Virus record (IMG/VR): IMGVR_UViG_3300050821_005345
Span: 1-30,768 of that record
Strand: one strand, 5' to 3'
Origin: a virus
Length of the DNA stretch: 30,768 bases
The position numbers and the translations under genes were made by a program. Below the pieces are notes generated by a model. It was not told the DNA's origin. It did no database searches and worked only from the letters and a program-made list of their open reading frames with translations. Positions 29,793 to 30,768 of this stretch are shown piece after piece. The number at the start of each line of letters is the position of its first letter. Positions within the stretch are counted from its first letter, which is position 1.

Positions 29793-30451
29793 GCGGATCT
29801 CTCCGAGAGTTCGAGCCGGGCGGCGTCGCGAGCCTGCACAATTTCCTCGAACTTGTTTCGATCCCCGCCTTTGTCCGGATGATGAACTTGCGCGAGAACG
29901 CGAAACCGTTCTTCGATGTGCTGCATCGTCACCTGCGCAAGAGTCACGCCGAGAGTTTCGCGCCAGTGCTGGGTCGCGCGTTCCGGGAGCGCTGCGAATC
30001 CGAGGAATGCTCGTTCTAGAATTGCGCCGCCGCCGTGACGTTCAATCGCTCGCATCGCTTCGAGAGTCGCGGAGATGGCAGCAAGGTTGTCGGCAACGCG
30101 CGTGTAGCGGTCGATGGCCATGCAGCGCATTGCCTGCTTGTCGCTTTTCTTCCAGTACACCGCGGCGCCCGGATCGGCGGGTTCTTTGTCGGAGCGCGGT
30201 AGGCCGTCGAGACGAAGCGGAACATTCGTCGAGATGATGATGTTCCAATCGGGAACTCCCATGCGGCGAAGTTCTGCGAGTAAACGCCGGACCGCATCGG
30301 CAACCGAGAGAGGCTGCTTCGCCGTGTAGGCCGCAGGCCCTTGCGCCTCAATCCTCTCGCTCTTGTTGAACTGAGCACGCGTGCGCGACGAAGACTGAGT
30401 GCGCTTCCAGCCGTCCGGCCATGACAACGGAAATGCGGTGCGCTCGCTCAT
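29789..30451 (-). CDS. J-domain (DnaJ-like) protein
   Basis: The 220-residue product ends in a J domain: ERFRVLAQVHHPDKGGDRNK with HPD at about 191-193, followed by FEEIVQARDAARLEL. J domains recruit and stimulate Hsp70 (DnaK). The N-terminal ~140 residues have a Trp/Pro start (FPLSWPDGWKRT), an Arg/Ser linker and a mixed alpha/beta part (NIIISTNVPLRLDG). An N-terminal extension and C-terminal J domain are unlike host DnaJ, where J is at the start. A role in replication or host chaperone use is inferred. Overlaps the upstream gene by four bases. Confidence 0.85.
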   Translation of the reverse strand: MSERTAFPLSWPDGWKRTQSSSRTRAQFNKSERIEAQGPAAYTAKQPLSVADAVRRLLAELRRMGVPDWNIIISTNVPLRLDGLPRSDKEPADPGAAVYWKKSDKQAMRCMAIDRYTRVADNLAAISATLEAMRAIERHGGGAILERAFLGFAALPERATQHWRETLGVTLAQVTMQHIEERFRVLAQVHHPDKGGDRNKFEEIVQARDAARLELSERSA

Positions 30452-30768
30452 GCGGTCCTGATTTTCCGGGGCGGGCTTGTTGCCCGGCGCTGCAACGGAA
30501 TTACACCTTCGTGGGCTAACTGCCCGCCCCCGGAAACTCTGGAACTGGCTGACAAAGAATCCGAGACAACCCGCGGGTTCGAGCCGCGTATATGCCCTGA
30601 CTCGGACTGCTGGGGCCGAACAGCTCCAGTTCCAAACTTTTGTTCAAGCAAAATTGGTACCCACTTGGCAGCGCGCCACGACACTTCGAGCAGCACACCT
30701 TCGCGCACGCGGACAAACTCGTGATCACCGAAGTGGAAGTCTTCGCGGATGCACTCTGGGAACGCGCA
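30448..30768 (-). CDS. Phage protein of unknown function, 5' end outside window
   Basis: The frame is open from the right edge to TGA at 30448-30450, which overlaps the J-domain start (ATGA). The visible 106 residues begin within the gene with FPECIREDFHFGDHEFVRVR, then GVLLEVSWRAAKWVPILLEQ, followed by a low-complexity Ser/Gly/Arg C-terminus (SLSASSRVSGGG). The first part looks like a folded alpha/beta domain. No family is recognised. Confidence 0.6.
   Translation of the reverse strand, partial: CAFPECIREDFHFGDHEFVRVREGVLLEVSWRAAKWVPILLEQKFGTGAVRPQQSESGHIRGSNPRVVSDSLSASSRVSGGGQLAHEGVIPLQRRATSPPRKIRTA

Noticed and set aside
30560-30595. tRNA T-arm-like sequence (GGGTTCGAGCC)
   Set aside because: The T-stem does not pair in the correct register, and no acceptor stem or anticodon arm could be built around it. 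It lies within an open coding frame.
30516-30728. 70-residue minus-strand frame near the right edge
   Set aside because: The alternative frame is open to the window edge, has better composition and overlaps the J-domain start by ATGA.

Overview
This window is a fragment of a tailed double-stranded DNA phage or prophage. It carries a complete packaging and head module: terminase, portal, scaffold-like protein and major capsid. It also has short-tail-type adaptor and nozzle candidates, a small tyrosine integrase, and a RecET/Red-like recombination operon. No tape-measure protein or sheath is visible, which favours a podovirus-like virion. No rRNA, tRNA or CRISPR array was found. The DNA is GC-rich. 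The Sec-type leader of the large secreted protein looks like those of soil bacteria such as Acidobacteriota, but the host assignment is a weak inference.

Layout. From about 24,350 down to 1, nearly everything reads on the minus strand. In transcription order it holds: a small exported protein; three small early or lysogeny-type genes; the integrase (flanked by repeated decamers); a virion-like beta protein; small and large terminase; several conserved small genes, including a His/Asp-rich protein; a 572-residue Sec-secreted protein; a chain of six overlapping micro-genes; portal; scaffold-like protein; major capsid; connector-region genes; adaptor; virion beta proteins including an FN3-like one; a 1100-residue nozzle-like protein; a Gln/Ala-rich protein; a PAPS-reductase-like protein; and a partial gene leaving the window. 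This long module is interrupted at 7691-8349 by two plus-strand genes, one with a twin-arginine leader.

A plus-strand operon (24,858-27,206) carries a Cys-rich small protein, an ERF single-strand annealing protein, a zinc-knuckle protein, a YqaJ/lambda-exonuclease family nuclease and an HNH endonuclease that looks frameshifted. It starts from a control region at 24,711-24,857 containing an inverted repeat and a leader stem-loop. From 27,203 to the right edge, minus-strand genes form a tightly overlapping early cluster of small proteins. Several have zinc-binding cysteine patterns, and one has a C-terminal DnaJ J domain.

The annealing protein and exonuclease should act as a pair in phage recombination. 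Terminase, portal, scaffold and capsid form the head-assembly pathway. No lysis enzyme or lysogeny repressor was recognised; they may be outside the window or among the unknown small genes.
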